Shown here: in pieces, positions 23,675 to 41,624 of the stretch
Layout: every line of letters starts with the position of its first letter
Position numbering within the stretch: position 1 is the stretch's first letter
Assembly (NCBI GenBank): GCA_028023455.1
Contig: JAQFVV010000020.1
Span: 4,571,092-4,635,091 of the forward strand
Source: Epiperipatus broadwayi
Lineage: Eukaryota; Onychophora; Udeonychophora; Euonychophora; Peripatidae
Reading direction: 5' to 3'
DNA: 64,000 bases
Translations under genes and position numbers: made by a program
Notes under the pieces: generated by a model
Seen by the model: only the letters and a program-made list of their open reading frames with translations
The model's database searches: none
Told to the model about the DNA's origin: nothing

Positions 23675-24016
23675 TGCATGTTGGGAGTAACAAGAAGAGA
23701 TCGAAAATGCAATGTATGGGTAAGAGAACAAACCGGTGTTACTGACCTCATTGAAAAATTAAAAGACTGAAATGGAATTGGATTGGACATATTTCTAGAA
23801 GAGATGATAATAGATGGACAATTGAAATTTTAAACGGGATTCCAAGAGATTGTAAAAGACCCAGAAAGAGACCACATGTCAGATGGATGGATGAAATAAG
23901 AAAGTGTGCAGGGCTGATGTGGAGAAGAGAAGCTAAAGATAGGAAAAAATGGATTGAACTTGGAGAGACCTTCATCCTGCAGTGGATTGATAATGGTTGA
24001 TGATGATGATGATGAT
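23675..24016 (+). pseudogene. 5'-truncated RTE/CFDP2-like LINE 3' end with TGATGA tail
   Basis: The plus strand reads MLGVTRRDRKCNVWVREQ, TGVTDLIEKLK, then (frame change) WNWIGHISRRDDNRWTI, EILNGIPRDCKRPRKRP and HVRWMDEIRKCAGLMWRR, ending LGETFILQWIDNG. The 3' end is GGTT followed by (GATGAT)n, the short tandem tail characteristic of RTE-clade elements. One frameshift; better preserved than the copies at 7819 and 12176. Confidence 0.9.
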
Positions 24017-27000
24017 ATATATTAAATGGAAATGCTAATCTAAAGCAACTTTTTATGTGATCTTAATATAGATCTACATATTTATTTAAAATTATTAAAA
24101 TTAATCTTTCAAAGGAGTTAAATTAACTTTTAACATTTCTTCATAACTTAATAGTATCTATTCTGAATTTATTACGTTATTAAAACTGGCACATTATGTA
24201 ATCCTTTCTAGACAAACAAAAAGATTAAACATGAATATCACAAAAGAATACAGCTTATTTTTCTTTTAAATTATTACTTTCAAAATATGTTTTTATTTAG
24301 GAAGAACTGTAACTAAATTAACTCGTATTTTTAAAATGACTCTCAATTTAAAATATTTTCTCATTAAATCTGTTGAAATAATTTTTGAATTTAAAATTTT
24401 TTCTATAATTTTTATATAAATTATTTTAATTTATTTTGTTAGCATATTATACATAACAATTCTTTTATTTTATTTTAATAGTGTATATATATACATTAAT
24501 ATATATTTTTATGATCGATAAAATTAAAATAAAATGATTTATAATCTTCACATCTAATTTTTTTGTAATGTTGATATATAAATTTAAAAAAAAACATTTC
24601 AAATGTTTAACTATATTCTACAGTTATTTTTTCCAAGGGAAAAGAGAAAAAAACAAATATATTTATACAATAGTTATATATATTGTAATGGTATGGAATG
24701 TGAGTGTGTCATGGGGAGATGGGAAGTCATCATCATCACCATAAAATCATAAATATAAATGAAATAAATATAAAATGACAAAATATAAAAGGAATAAGGA
24801 ACATGATAGTCAAAAGAATCAACATGGAATTAAACTATATCTGTAATTATATTATTAACAATATTTATAATAATAAGTTATAAACTACATCATCCCAGCA
24901 TTACACATCAACAGTCTTGGCTGACTGGAACTAAAAGAAGAATACTGAAACAGATTACTTATCTAGCCATTGGCAAACTTAGCAGAAATACAACCCAATA
25001 TGTTGGGTGTACAAACATAAGTGCAAATGTATCATTCATAATAATGAAAAATAATGCTGGGATGCTGATCATCATCAATAATCTAGCTGTATAATACCAT
25101 TAGTGTACTGGCCAACCATAAACTTAATTTCTAACAAAAAATAAAATGCAGTGAATGGACTTTAAAATTGATAGTTTTACACCATCCAGAGAATTACCTG
25201 GATGTCCAAACATCAACATAAATCCCTACATCCATATAACTTAACCATAATTCTCTCTAGAGCTAACTCATGATCATAAGACTAAGAAATGTAACTGTGA
25301 ACAAGAGAAATATAAGTGTAACAGCTTATTCTATTTTAAATAATTTTACTGGGATAAATTTAAAAATCCCTAAACACACACTAATAATTCACAGAACATA
25401 TAACTGGAGGAATAAAGACCTTAACACTAGAATATTTTTAATCAATTACTTAATAAACTAACTGATTAATATTTTTTTTAAAAAAAAATAAAATGACATT
25501 GTACTATGCTAATTCCAACTTATACCCTTTTATCAAAAAATATGGTACCATAAAAATATGATTAACTGGTTTATTCATTAAATTAATTAATTTTTAGATT
25601 TATTAAGTTATTTCCAGTTAAATAACAAAAGTTGGAAAACAACTTTTCATAATCAGAAATTAAAAAAAAATTAATTAGCTTAACCTTATGTGCAATTTTG
25701 GAGGGAAAATAAATGAATAAAAAAATATGTTTCAAAAGAAATATTAAATTTAATAAAATTTAAATTACCTAACAAATCCTTTTAGAATTTTGATAAGAAA
25801 AATCAAATTAAAAAAAAAAAAAGTTTCACAAGTAAAGGTTAAATTAATAAAATTATTCACTCATCAATTATTATTTCTATACAAATATTTATCTATAAAT
25901 AAATTTATAATGTGCATGTTAAAAAATATCTTGTACCATGGTTTTAATTTCTTTTTGAGGTCATCTTTGACACTTATAATTTTCAGTTTTCAAGTAGGTT
26001 TTTTTCCTTGAAGATTTGCCCATTCCTAGATAATGTACATAGTCAATTTACCCATTCTGCCATACAATATTTTCACACAATGAATTTCTTCATTTTCTTT
26101 CATCTATTTAATTCCAAATCAGGCTAACAGATAATAAGATTGTCCATTTTTCTTAATACTTTTCCAGGTCAGGCTAATACATAAAGATATAGAGATGGTT
26201 ATGCTCTTGGGTGGAGACAAGTTTTTTGCAGATTACTTCAGGGTTATTCTTTAAGTTGAAAAACAAATCAAGAAGTCCCCTATATTTGTTTTTCTCTTAT
26301 GTCAAAAATAAGTTAATCCATTAATTATTATGGTTTGATAACCACTGCTTATTGTCTTGGAGGGATATAAAGAGAAAATAACAAAACAGTTTAACTACTT
26401 AGAACAAATTTAACAAAAAATGTTGAAACTTTATATATTTTTCTTTTTTAAAAATATTACTAAACATAAAACATTACTTACTTTATCTATCTTAAAAGTT
26501 AGAATTAAAATTTATGAATGCTTAGTGAAGAGAGAAAAAAACAGTATTTTTTTAACTTTACAATTAAAATCAAAACTGGTAGGTAAAGTAATGAAAAGAG
26601 ATAATAAAAACAACTCTCTGCTTTATTTTATACTTTTCTCTCTCTTTTATAATCATTTATCACAAATTAAAATATTCCCATTATTATTTTAAACAATGTT
26701 TGAAAATTCCCATATTATCATTTGAAAAGAAAACATGGGAAAATTAAATCTATCATTTCCCCTTTATTTAATATATTATAAACTTTAGAAACTTGTAATT
26801 TGGCATGACCAAAATGGCCACTGTCTACAATATACTCATTCAAATAATAACAACATTGAATATTACTACTAAATAAAAAATTTAAATGTCATACTTACTA
26901 AATCTTTATAAAATATCTGAATAAACTTTATTTAATTGTATTTTATAAATAGTGTTAGGCATAACATTTTAAGTTTTATATATAGTATTGAGATTTTAAT

Positions 27001-27107
27001 GTTAGTGTTTTCTTGATTAATATATATATATATATCAAAATATTAATATATAACAAACTAACCAAAGGAAATACATATAAAAACAAAAAAAGACTTATAA
27101 ATCCAAT
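24017..27107. other. Intronic sequence, no gene seen
   Basis: Very AT-rich with short open frames that track A/T composition. A small inverted pair, ATCATCCCAGCATTAC (24890) and AATGCTGGGATGCTGATCAT (25051), encloses about 150 bp. Partial SINE-like words occur at 26040-26180 (AATCAGGCTAACAGATAATA; GGTCAGGCTAATACATAAAG). No exon or RNA gene recognised. Confidence 0.4.
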
Positions 27108-27645
27108 AAATAATATTATATTTCAACCAGAGGACTGGTTTTCATCAGAAAGAAAAAAAATACACAGTAAAATGGCGATAATCAAAAAATTACAGATTTG
27201 GTAAAAGATTAAAAATTTAACAAACCCCCCCTGATTGGTCACAAAATCTAACACAGAATATCTACCCAATCAATGACAAAATTCAAACAAAAAAAAAAAA
27301 CTACATTCCCTCCTAATCAAGCTTAAATTCTATTTAAATTAAAATAAATATAAAAATAAAAAATCCAAAATTAAAAATTAAAATATACATATGTGCATAC
27401 ATAGAAAAATTAAACTATGCTCACATACAAAAAATAGCTGTGCTCACATTAATATTCATTAAAAACTAAAATACTTATACATTTTAATCAAAAATTATAG
27501 TTAGTGCAAAGTACAATAATTTATAACTAATTATTCATCTATAAACCAATTAAACACAGATATTAAACATCCATGTAACCAATCTATACATAAAAAATCT
27601 CATATAAGAAAATTTTCACATAAAAAACACACATATAGAAATCAT

Positions 27646-27927
27646 TTAGGAGACCAGGTAACCCAGAGATGTAATAGTTCCAGTGTTCAAATTCAATCCA
27701 TGTGGTTCTAAGGTCTTGAATTTAAAAATTAAAAAACTCTCCTTTTGTTTCCTCTCCCTTGTAGAAGAAAAACCTTCCTGAAGAATCACTACTTTTAAAT
27801 CATCAATTGAATGATTCGGTAAGTTAAAATGTTTTGAAACTGATCTATCTTTATTCTTATGCAAAATGTCAAATCTATGATTAGTCATTCTGACATGTAA
27901 ACTATTTGCTAAGAATTGTAATTTCAA
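27646..27927 (-). pseudogene. Truncated GIY-YIG endonuclease (inverted arm)
   Basis: A minus-strand frame with NSLHVRMTNHRFDILHKNKD ... SVSKHFNLPNHS ... LEPHGLNLNTGTITSLGYL, nearly the same as the plus copy at 27968-28285. It lacks the first part carrying YLIEC and QYIGE, because the arm breaks at about 27914 before that segment. The two catalytic tyrosines are therefore missing and it cannot encode a functional nuclease. Confidence 0.8.
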
Positions 27928-27967
27928 ATGGTATATTCCTAATTATGTTACATGTAAAAGTGTTAAT

Positions 27968-28285
27968 TTGATATATTTGATAGAGTGTAGTAGATGTTTA
28001 AACCAGTATATAGGTGAGTCAGCAAATAGTTTACATGTCAGAATGACTAATCATAGATTTGACATTTTGCATAAGAATAAAGATAGACCAGTTTCAAAAC
28101 ATTTTAACTTACCGAATCATTCAATTGATGATTTAAAAGTAGTGATTCTTCAGGAAGGTTTTTCTTCTACAAGGGAGAGGAAACAAAAGGAGAGTTTTTT
28201 TATTTTTAAATTCAAGACCTTAGAACCACATGGATTGAATTTGAACACTGGAACTATTACATCTCTGGGTTACCTGGTCTCCTAA
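27968..28285 (+). CDS. GIY-YIG endonuclease domain of a Penelope-like element (intact arm)
   Basis: A 105-codon open frame starting MIYLIECSRCLNQYIGE and ending SLGYLVS. YLIEC at the start and QYIGE ten residues on give the paired Tyr-containing GIY-YIG core; SLHVRMTNHR contains the conserved Arg after it, and the domain continues with PVSKHFNLPNHS and RKQKESFFIFKFKTLEP. Cys-x2-Cys (ECSRC) resembles the zinc-finger-like element of Penelope endonucleases. In these retroelements the domain nicks target DNA for target-primed reverse transcription. Here it stands alone without the RT part, and the Met is probably internal to the original polyprotein, so it is a remnant with an intact frame. Confidence 0.75.
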   Translation: MIYLIECSRCLNQYIGESANSLHVRMTNHRFDILHKNKDRPVSKHFNLPNHSIDDLKVVILQEGFSSTRERKQKESFFIFKFKTLEPHGLNLNTGTITSLGYLVS

Positions 28286-28822
28286 ATGATTTCTATATGT
28301 GTGTTTTTTATGTGAAAATTTTCTTATATGAGATTTTTTATGTATAGATTGGTTACATGGATGTTTAATATCTGTGTTTAATTGGTTTATAGATGAATAA
28401 TTAGTTATAAATTATTGTACTTTGCACTAACTATAATTTTTGATTAAAATGTATAAGTATTTTAGTTTTTAATGAATATTAATGTGAGCACAGCTATTTT
28501 TTGTATGTGAGCATAGTTTAATTTTTCTATGTATGCACATATGTATATTTTAATTTTTAATTTTGGATTTTTTATTTTTATATTTATTTTAATTTAAATA
28601 GAATTTAAGCTTGATTAGGAGGGAATGTAGTTTTTTTGTTTGTTTGAATTTTGTCATTGATTGGGTAGATATTCTGCGTTAGATTTTGTGACCAATCAGG
28701 GGGGTTTTGTTAAATTTTTAATCTTTTACCAAATCTGTAATTTTTTGATTATCGCCATTTTACTGTGTATTTTTTTTCTTTCTGATGAAAACCAGTCCTC
28801 TGGTTGAAATATAATATTATAT

Positions 28823-33985
<5,163 letters not shown>

Positions 33986-33989
33986 AATA

Positions 33990-34556
33990 ATAGTAATAGT
34001 AATGACTTGAAAGGTTGCTATTCTTTCACATGCACCTTACTATTGTTTTCAGACAGCCAATAGCTGTTAAACAGTGGTCTGAGGAGCGATCAGGCATAGA
34101 CACATGACAGAGATTTTTTGATAAGAAAAGAATGATACCACTCTTTTCTTTTACTTAACTTTTATATATATAAGCCAGTCTTAAGCATCTTGGCCTGAGA
34201 GCATGAATATATAAACATATGAATTTATTAACTTATGATATGATATTACAGCACGAAATTTTAGATTTACTACACCGCAATTTTCTAGATGTTAATATCG
34301 TAGATTAATAACTCAGTGAGTAATAAATATATATGTTTATATATTCATGCTCTCAGGCCAACATGCTTAAGACTGGCTTATATATATAAAAGTTAAGTAA
34401 AAGAAAAGAGTGGTATAATTCTTTTCTTATCAAAAAATCTCTGTCATGTGTCTAGGCCTGATTGCTCATCAGACCGCTGTTTAACAGCTATTGGCTGTCT
34501 GAAAACAATAGTAAGGCACATGTGAAAGAATAGCAACCTTTCAAGTCATTACTAAT
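33990..34556. repeat. Large palindrome, about 230-bp arms
   Basis: The left arm 33993-34224 (GACTTGAAAGGTTGCTATTC ... AGCATGAATATATAAACATAT) is inverted at 34329-34554. The spacer is about 105 bp. Shared internal words (CAGCCAATAGCTGTTAAACA, AAGCCAGTCTTAAGCAT, GACACATGACAGAGA) tie it to 19860-19995 and 58945-59838. Arms are about 95 percent alike by eye. It is a non-coding foldback-like or MITE-like element in the kinase intron. Confidence 0.85.
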
Positions 34557-36079
<1,523 letters not shown>

Positions 36080-36302
36080 TTAACATAAATTTTGGAAAGA
36101 ACAAAAATATATCATTTAAAATTAAATTGTGTAACTAAACATATATATTAATAAATATTTCAAGAATTTTACTCAATCTGGATTCAAGCTTCATGTTATA
36201 AACGTGGGAGATGGATGCACTACTTCTGTATTGTGAGTCTATATAAGATAAGGATAAATAGTGTATTCTGGACAAAAGGCATCCAATAGTGCTTATATAG
36301 AC

Positions 36303-36395
36303 AAGCATTGGTGACCTAGTGGTTAGCATAGCTGCCTTCCAAGCAGCGGCGCCCAGGTTCGCTTCCCGGTGAACGCTTTAACATATAAAAAAAAT
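36303..36395 (+). repeat. Mini-SINE, tRNA-Gly-like, copy 4 (best preserved)
   Basis: GCATTGGTGACCTAGTGGTT AGC (A box), then CTGCCTTCCAAGCAG with loop CTTCCAA, which would read as a TCC (Gly) anticodon, then CCCAGGTTCGCTTCCCGG (B box/T arm), the tail TGAACGCTTTAACATAT and an A-run. The 3' strand does not pair with GCATTGG, so the acceptor stem is not intact. About 90 bp in all. Confidence 0.82.
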
Positions 36396-36482
36396 AGTGC
36401 TTATGTAGAAGGACTTTAAAGAAAAATAATTGCTGGGAGGTCAATTTTTGTATCTATTTTTATTCTCTAGCTAAAAATAATT

Positions 36483-36625
36483 AGATACATATATTTACAG
36501 ATTAGTAAAGGATGGTTAGCTAAGTTGACTATGAGCCAATTACCTAAAAGAAAAAAAAAGCTTTCCACAGCCGGATTCAAATCTAGATTATGCGAATGGC
36601 AGGTAAATATCTTACCTAAACCTTC
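36483..36625 (-). repeat. Old tRNA-SINE-like repeat
   Basis: The minus strand contains GGATTTGAATCCGGCTGTGG-like B-box text and a tail echoing 4420-4600 (TTAGCTAAGTTGACTATGAG; CCAATTACCTAAAAG). Diverged and with uncertain ends. Confidence 0.4.
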
Positions 36626-37596
36626 ATGTACACAAATAGAAAATTAATATTTCTAAAATTTATAATATTAAAATACTAAACAGTTTTTGTTTTTTTTTAA
36701 AGCTATAAATTTTTTAGAAATAAAATTGAATTACTATTGAAAGCAGATTATTATATAAAGAAAAGGTGCATTAATTAGATTTTTAAAAAATAGGTCTGAA
36801 AAATAAAAACTCAATTTCAGGAAAAAACAAAGAAGATTTTGCTGTAAAAAAGTATATTCTTTCAGAATGATTCAATTGTTTTGTTATTTTTGTTGACATT
36901 TCTTATCAGAAGACTTGTTATTACAGTTTCCCAAAATGCATTTCTCATTTAACTCTATATTGTATTATCTCAACGTTTTCCATCAATGCTTAAAATAACT
37001 TAATTTTAGTCAATAAATACGGGCTCACAAAAACTTCATAACTTGTGAAAAATTATTATTTATTAAATCAAATTCGAACAGCTTCGAATAGAACAAAAAT
37101 ATATATATGAAAGAAAGTAATTTTTTTAAAATAAAAATCTTTAATCAATTCTATATTTTAAAAGAAAAAAACTCCTTTTTTAAAAATTCATTCTTATTAG
37201 ATATAAAAGATTAAAGGAAGTAATTAGAGATTTTTATACTTTCATTCCAGCAATAAAATTTTAAAAGATTTTTAAATATTTACATGATTCTTTTTATTAA
37301 ATATTTAATTTTTTTTTTACATACTATTTATAATGGCAAATTTTCTACAAATCTACTTTATTCAATTAGTTTGCAAAATTCAAAGCTGTGAAAATAGAAG
37401 CAACACGTGACATCTGTTTAATCTTGACATATTTCACTCTATTCCAAAGCCATTTCACTGACGAAACAATGGACAGTTCAAAGTTCGAATTAGTATTATA
37501 ACATACAGCTTTCAGTTATCATTGGCAAATGATTTGGGAACATGAATATTATAGCAGTGGACTGGAATAAAATAAGAATTGCTATTGGAAGTAAAA
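36626..37596. other. Intronic sequence, no gene seen
   Basis: AT-rich; no exon or RNA gene recognised. Confidence 0.4.
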
Positions 37597-37606
37597 ATAA
37601 TCATCA

Positions 37607-38128
37607 TCAACCATTATCAATCCACTTCAGGATGAAGGTCTCTCCAAGTTCAATCCATCTCTGATCTTTAGCTCCTCTTCTCCACATCACTCCCGCATAC
37701 TTCCTTATTTCATCCATCCATCTTACATGTGGTCTCTTTCTGGGTCTTTTACAACCTCTTGGAATCCCGTTTAAGATTTCAATTGTCCATCTATTATCAT
37801 CTCTTCTAGCAATATGTCCAGACCAACTCCAGTCTTTTAATTTTTTCAATGCGGTCAGTAACATCTGTTTGTTCTTTTACCCATATATTGTGTTTCCGAT
37901 CTCTTCTTGTTACTCCCAACATGCTTCTCTCCATACTTCTTTGAGTAGTCTGACATCTCTGTATCGCTCTTCTATTAAGTGTCCAAGTCTCATATCCATA
38001 AGTAAGAACTGGTAAAACACATTTAAAACTTTCCCTTTTAAACATATAGGCATATTTCCTTTTAATACCAAGTAATTCCTACCAAAAGCACTCCAACCAA
38101 GTTTAATTCTATGATTAATTTCATCCAT
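37607..38128 (-). pseudogene. LINE C-terminal domain
   Basis: Overlapping minus-strand frames give MDEINHRIKLGWSAFGRN, VLPVLTYGYETWTLNRRA, MERSMLGVTRRDRKHNIW, WSWSGHIARRDDNRWTIE, GIPRGCKRPRKRPHVRW and LGETFILKWIDNG. This block follows the RT thumb in RTE and related LINEs, and is the part shared by the truncated copies at 7819, 12176 and 23675. At least two frameshifts lie within it. Confidence 0.88.
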
Positions 38129-38229
38129 TATGTTACCATCTGTATTAGTAATCCGGCCAAGGTAATTGAAACTGTTAACTTCTTTTAACTCATCATTTGC
38201 ATATTTTGAGAAAATCCATTAAACATTAC

Positions 38230-39549
38230 TTTAATCTTTTTAACATTTATCTTTAGTCCTACTTTCATCTTATAACTTCTGCAACATTTTCTGCAGCTCT
38301 AAAGCATTATTTGCAAAAACAACTACATCATCTGCAAAATCTAAATGACTTAAATAATCTCCATTTACTTTCATTCATTTAGCTTGCCATTTTAATCCAC
38401 AAAATATTCCTTGCAGCACTGCTATAAAATTTTTTAGAGATATAGAGTCACCTTGTCATATACCCTTCTCAATGTTGACTTTCCTAGTATCATTATATAA
38501 TCTAATTAATTGTTGCTGTTGCATTTTTATAAATATTCTTTAAAATATGACAATATCCTGGATCTATATCTTGATGTTCCAATGCTTTAATCACTGAAGA
38601 AATGTTTATAGAATCAAATGCCTTTTCATAATCTACAAATCCAAAGCATAATGGCAATTCATATTTATTTGTCCTTTCTATAACTTCTCTCAATATTTGG
38701 ATATGATCTACTGTACTAAAACCACTTTTAAATCCAGCTTGTTCTCTTGGTTGATGGAAATCCAATGTTCTCTGTAGTCAAGTTGTAATTATCTTGGTAA
38801 AGATTTTGTATAAAACTGATAAAAGGCTGATAGGTTTGTAATTTCTAATATCTTCTTTATCACCTTTTTTAAATATTAATATTAATACTGCATTCTTAAA
38901 ATTATCTTGTACATGTTTATCATTTAGACATTTGGTTTATAACTTTGCTAAAAAAAATTTCTATTTCTTCACCTGCTTCTTTTAATATATCTACAATTCC
39001 ATCTTTACCTGGAACCTTTCCTTTCTTCATGAATTTAATTGCATGTCTCACTTCTTCATTTAAAATTCTGGGCAAGTCAGAAGATGTAATGGATATAGGA
39101 GATACTTGTTCTCTATTACTATATAATTCTTGATAGAAGTCATCTATTCATTTCATGATGTCATCTCTCTTTTGAGTAATAATTCCATCTTTTTTTCTTA
39201 TTGCAGATATAAATTTCCTATCAATACTAAAATCTTGTTTTACACTCTTGAGACTTTTATTCTCTTCTAAAGCTTTTCTTGATAGTTGACAGTTATACTT
39301 TCTTATATCATTTTCAACTCTTTTCCATACCATTTTAGAAAATTCAAGATATTCAATCCTTTTTAATGCATAATTTTTGTATATCTTCATATACCTTCTT
39401 TTCTTCATAAATTCTCTAGTCTCAGTAAAAATTTTATTGGTCAATTGCTGCTTTTTCCTACTAGCTATCTTTGTTGCAGTTTTTAAAAGTGTATCAGTTA
39501 TTTTCATACTAATTTCATTGAAATCTGAATAAGGTTCAAAATCTACCAA
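38230..39549 (-). pseudogene. LINE linker and reverse transcriptase
   Basis: The first part (39148-39549) encodes a basic, coiled-looking linker containing LLKTATKIASRKKQQ and RYMKIYKNYALKR. The RT follows in several frames: EDGIVDILKEAGEEIEI (about 38990), REQAGFKSGFSTVDHIQI (38700-38755, RT motif 2a), FVDYEKAFDS (38600-38640, motif A with the first catalytic Asp) and LDFADDVVVFANNA (38310-38345, FADD with the catalytic Asp pair). All catalytic aspartates remain, but stops and frameshifts split the frame. Confidence 0.85.
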
Positions 39550-39645
39550 TATTTTAAACTGATTTGTAAGTTCTAATTTAAATTCACTAGAATCTTTCTG
39601 AAGATTAGAAATATCAACTGTTAATATTGTTTTTCTTAATAATTT

Positions 39646-40390
39646 TCATCTCTCTAGTTTTGCATTAACACATGTCTTGCATCTTACTAATTGATGATCA
39701 CTTCCTGTGTTAAATTTATTAAAGATCATTTCAATCTTGAAATATGTATTTTTTATAGTCAAATATATAATCCAATTCTGCTGTATCTTCATTTGGATAC
39801 TTCTATGTCCATTTCCTTTTAACATTTTTCTCAAAAAAAGAATTTTTAATATAAAGTTTTTCTTTTTTTTTGCAAACTCCACAAGTCTATGTCCTCTCTC
39901 ATTTCTATTACCATAATCAAAATTACCTACAGCACTTTCATCTTTTATTTGTTTATCAATTCTAGCATTAAAGTCTCCTATAACAATTTTAAAATGTTGT
40001 TTACTCTGATCAAAAGCCTTTTGTACATCCTTATAAAAATCTTCTACTATTTCTTCACTATGAGAACTTGTTGATGCATAAACCTGAATTATTTGCATTT
40101 GGTATCTGTTATTACATTGTATAACTAATCTTGCAACTCTGTCCAATACACCATCAATCTTCACAATGTTATTCTTCCACTTTTTACTTATAATGAATCC
40201 TACTCCACTTGTATTTTCAATATTTGTGCCTTTATAGTAGAGTATGCCCACTTTTTAAATCAATTATCTCTTCATCTTTTCTTCTAACTTCACAAAGTCC
40301 AATAATGTCCCATTTAATATAAGACAGTTCTTCTAATTCTTGCAATCTTCCTTTACTTGAACGTGATCTGCAGTTGTAAATATCTAAAAA
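39646..40390 (-). pseudogene. LINE endonuclease domain
   Basis: The minus-strand frame includes GILYYKGTNIENTSGVGFII, IQVYASTSSHSEEI, IVIGDFNARID and GSDHQLVRCK. VGDFNA-type and SDH motifs are hallmarks of the apurinic-endonuclease-like domain that nicks target DNA: Asp/Asn of GDFNA and His of SDH are catalytic. Another frame upstream (40260-40390) carries KWDIIGLCEVRRKDEE, which contains the conserved Glu of the CEVRR motif; a frameshift or stop separates them. A second break occurs near 39840 at an A-run. Closest in style to RTE/BovB endonucleases (CFDP2-like). Confidence 0.85.
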
Positions 40391-40860
40391 AAAAAGTCAT
40401 CATCAAATGGCAGCCTGGGTCCATAATCAGCAGATTCTTAGCATCCTCTGCCTTCGGCCACCAACTGCTGCCTTGGTTGATGACTTTACAGCCTCCTGGC
40501 AATAAGGGCCATGATTTATCTTTGTCTGTCATGATTGTATATATCTATTGGGAAAATATTTATTATTTACACATAAATTTATTCTTCCTTTCCAGGCAAC
40601 TGAGAAGACAGATCATGGTGTTTCTTCATCTTAAACTCAGAGGTAAAAAGCCAATAAACTCAGCACACTGGATAATGCATGTTGGTGAGCAGCCCATCCA
40701 TGTTCGTGCACTATATGAATAATCAGATAGGAATAATAGCTGCAACAAAAACGTATGGAGTGGACATTAGGAATTTGCCCTGCTCGGTTCCTTTAAGGCC
40801 TCCAAGAGGAATCAAAGGGTCTCCTCTCAGTTAATAGCAAACTCCTTTCTGCAACGGTAA

Positions 40861-41458
40861 AAAATAATATATATTTATTTATTTGAACGCATAGTTTTAT
40901 AATAATTTAGAATGATAAACGGAATTTGTAATTCATTTTCTCAGATTTTGTTTTAAAAAATAAATACAAAAGATTATAGGCAATCAGAATTATTCATTAT
41001 TTGTAAAGATTAGAAAAATGTGCTTTTCAACTGAGTTGTTATTAGAAAACAAAAGATTAAAAAATTCTTCATAGCATTTTAAATTTTTATTTGTGACATT
41101 TTTTAGTCAACTTTTTTAAAGGAATAATGGGGGTGGGGGTGGAATATTATATAATAATTTATAAAATCAAGCATTTGAATAACTAAGCTTTTTATTAGTC
41201 CTTAATCTTTTTGGGCTCTATTGTTTTATTAAATTAAATAATAATTACGCATATTTAAAATCTTATAATAATGCAAATACAGTTTGCATTTTATTAATGA
41301 TTTCTTTATAATTTTCCAAAAATGTAAAATATTATTTTTCTTTTTATTTTTGTGAAAGCAATGATAATATCGTTAGATGTTTACTGACATAATTATTTTC
41401 AATATATAACAACATGTAATTTAATACCCTGCACAGGCTTACACATACCTGCACATAT
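40861..41458. other. Intronic sequence, no gene seen
   Basis: AT-rich; a short G-rich run (GGGGGTGGGGGTGG) at 41129-41142 stands out. Nothing else recognised. Confidence 0.4.
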
Positions 41459-41461
41459 AAT

Positions 41462-41624
41462 GTAATATATAAGGAATTCGAACTCAGACTTTCACACGAT
41501 CCTCAACTTTCCATGCCATCTCATATTGCTGACACCTAATCACACACGTGTGTCGGCAATATGAGATGGCATGGAAAGTTGCGGGTCGTGTGAAAGTCTG
41601 AGTTCGAATCCCTTATATAATATC
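41462..41624. repeat. Near-perfect palindrome, about 78-bp arms
   Basis: The left arm (ATATAAGGAATTCGAACTCA GACTTTCACACGA...) and the right arm (...TCGTGTGAAAGTCTGAGTTC GAATCCCTTATAT) meet at CACACACGTGTG-like text with almost no loop. The family word CAGACTTTCACAC links it to bases 1-75 and 11098-11174. MITE-like; would form a long hairpin. Confidence 0.85.

Larger units (their letters stand above)
27108..28822. mobile_element. Inverted duplication of a Penelope-like element 3' end
   Basis: Two arms of about 800 bp (27108-27914 and 28018-28822) are near-identical reverse complements around a spacer of about 100 bp. Each arm holds a GIY-YIG endonuclease-type coding segment close to the centre and a long AT-rich 3' region. 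At the outer tip is a CTGATGA-hairpin-GAAA motif (28782-28811 on plus; mirrored at about 27119-27149 on minus). Head-to-head terminal repeats are a known trait of Penelope-like elements. The arms are so similar that the duplication looks young. No reverse transcriptase is visible between them, so the unit is non-autonomous. Confidence 0.8.
37597..40860 (-). mobile_element. Near full-length RTE/CFDP2-like non-LTR retrotransposon
   Basis: Read on the minus strand this gives, in order: a less AT-rich 5' untranslated region (about 40400-40860), apurinic-type endonuclease (39646-40390), linker, reverse transcriptase with REQAGFKSG, FVDYEKAFDS and FADD, a C-terminal domain (37607-38128) and a 3' end rich in TGATGAT. 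The length of about 3.3 kb fits a single-ORF RTE-type LINE. The frame is broken in at least five places, so it is inactive. It sits in the intron between the kinase exons at 35975 and 45115, in the same orientation as the gene. Exact ends and target-site duplications were not determined. Confidence 0.88.

Noticed and set aside
36303-36395. Functional tRNA-Gly gene
   Set aside because: The acceptor stem does not pair and it ends in a SINE tail with an A-run, as do the four other copies.
40357-40722. 121-codon plus-strand open frame
   Set aside because: It is the antisense of the LINE 5' region and endonuclease start, not an independent gene.
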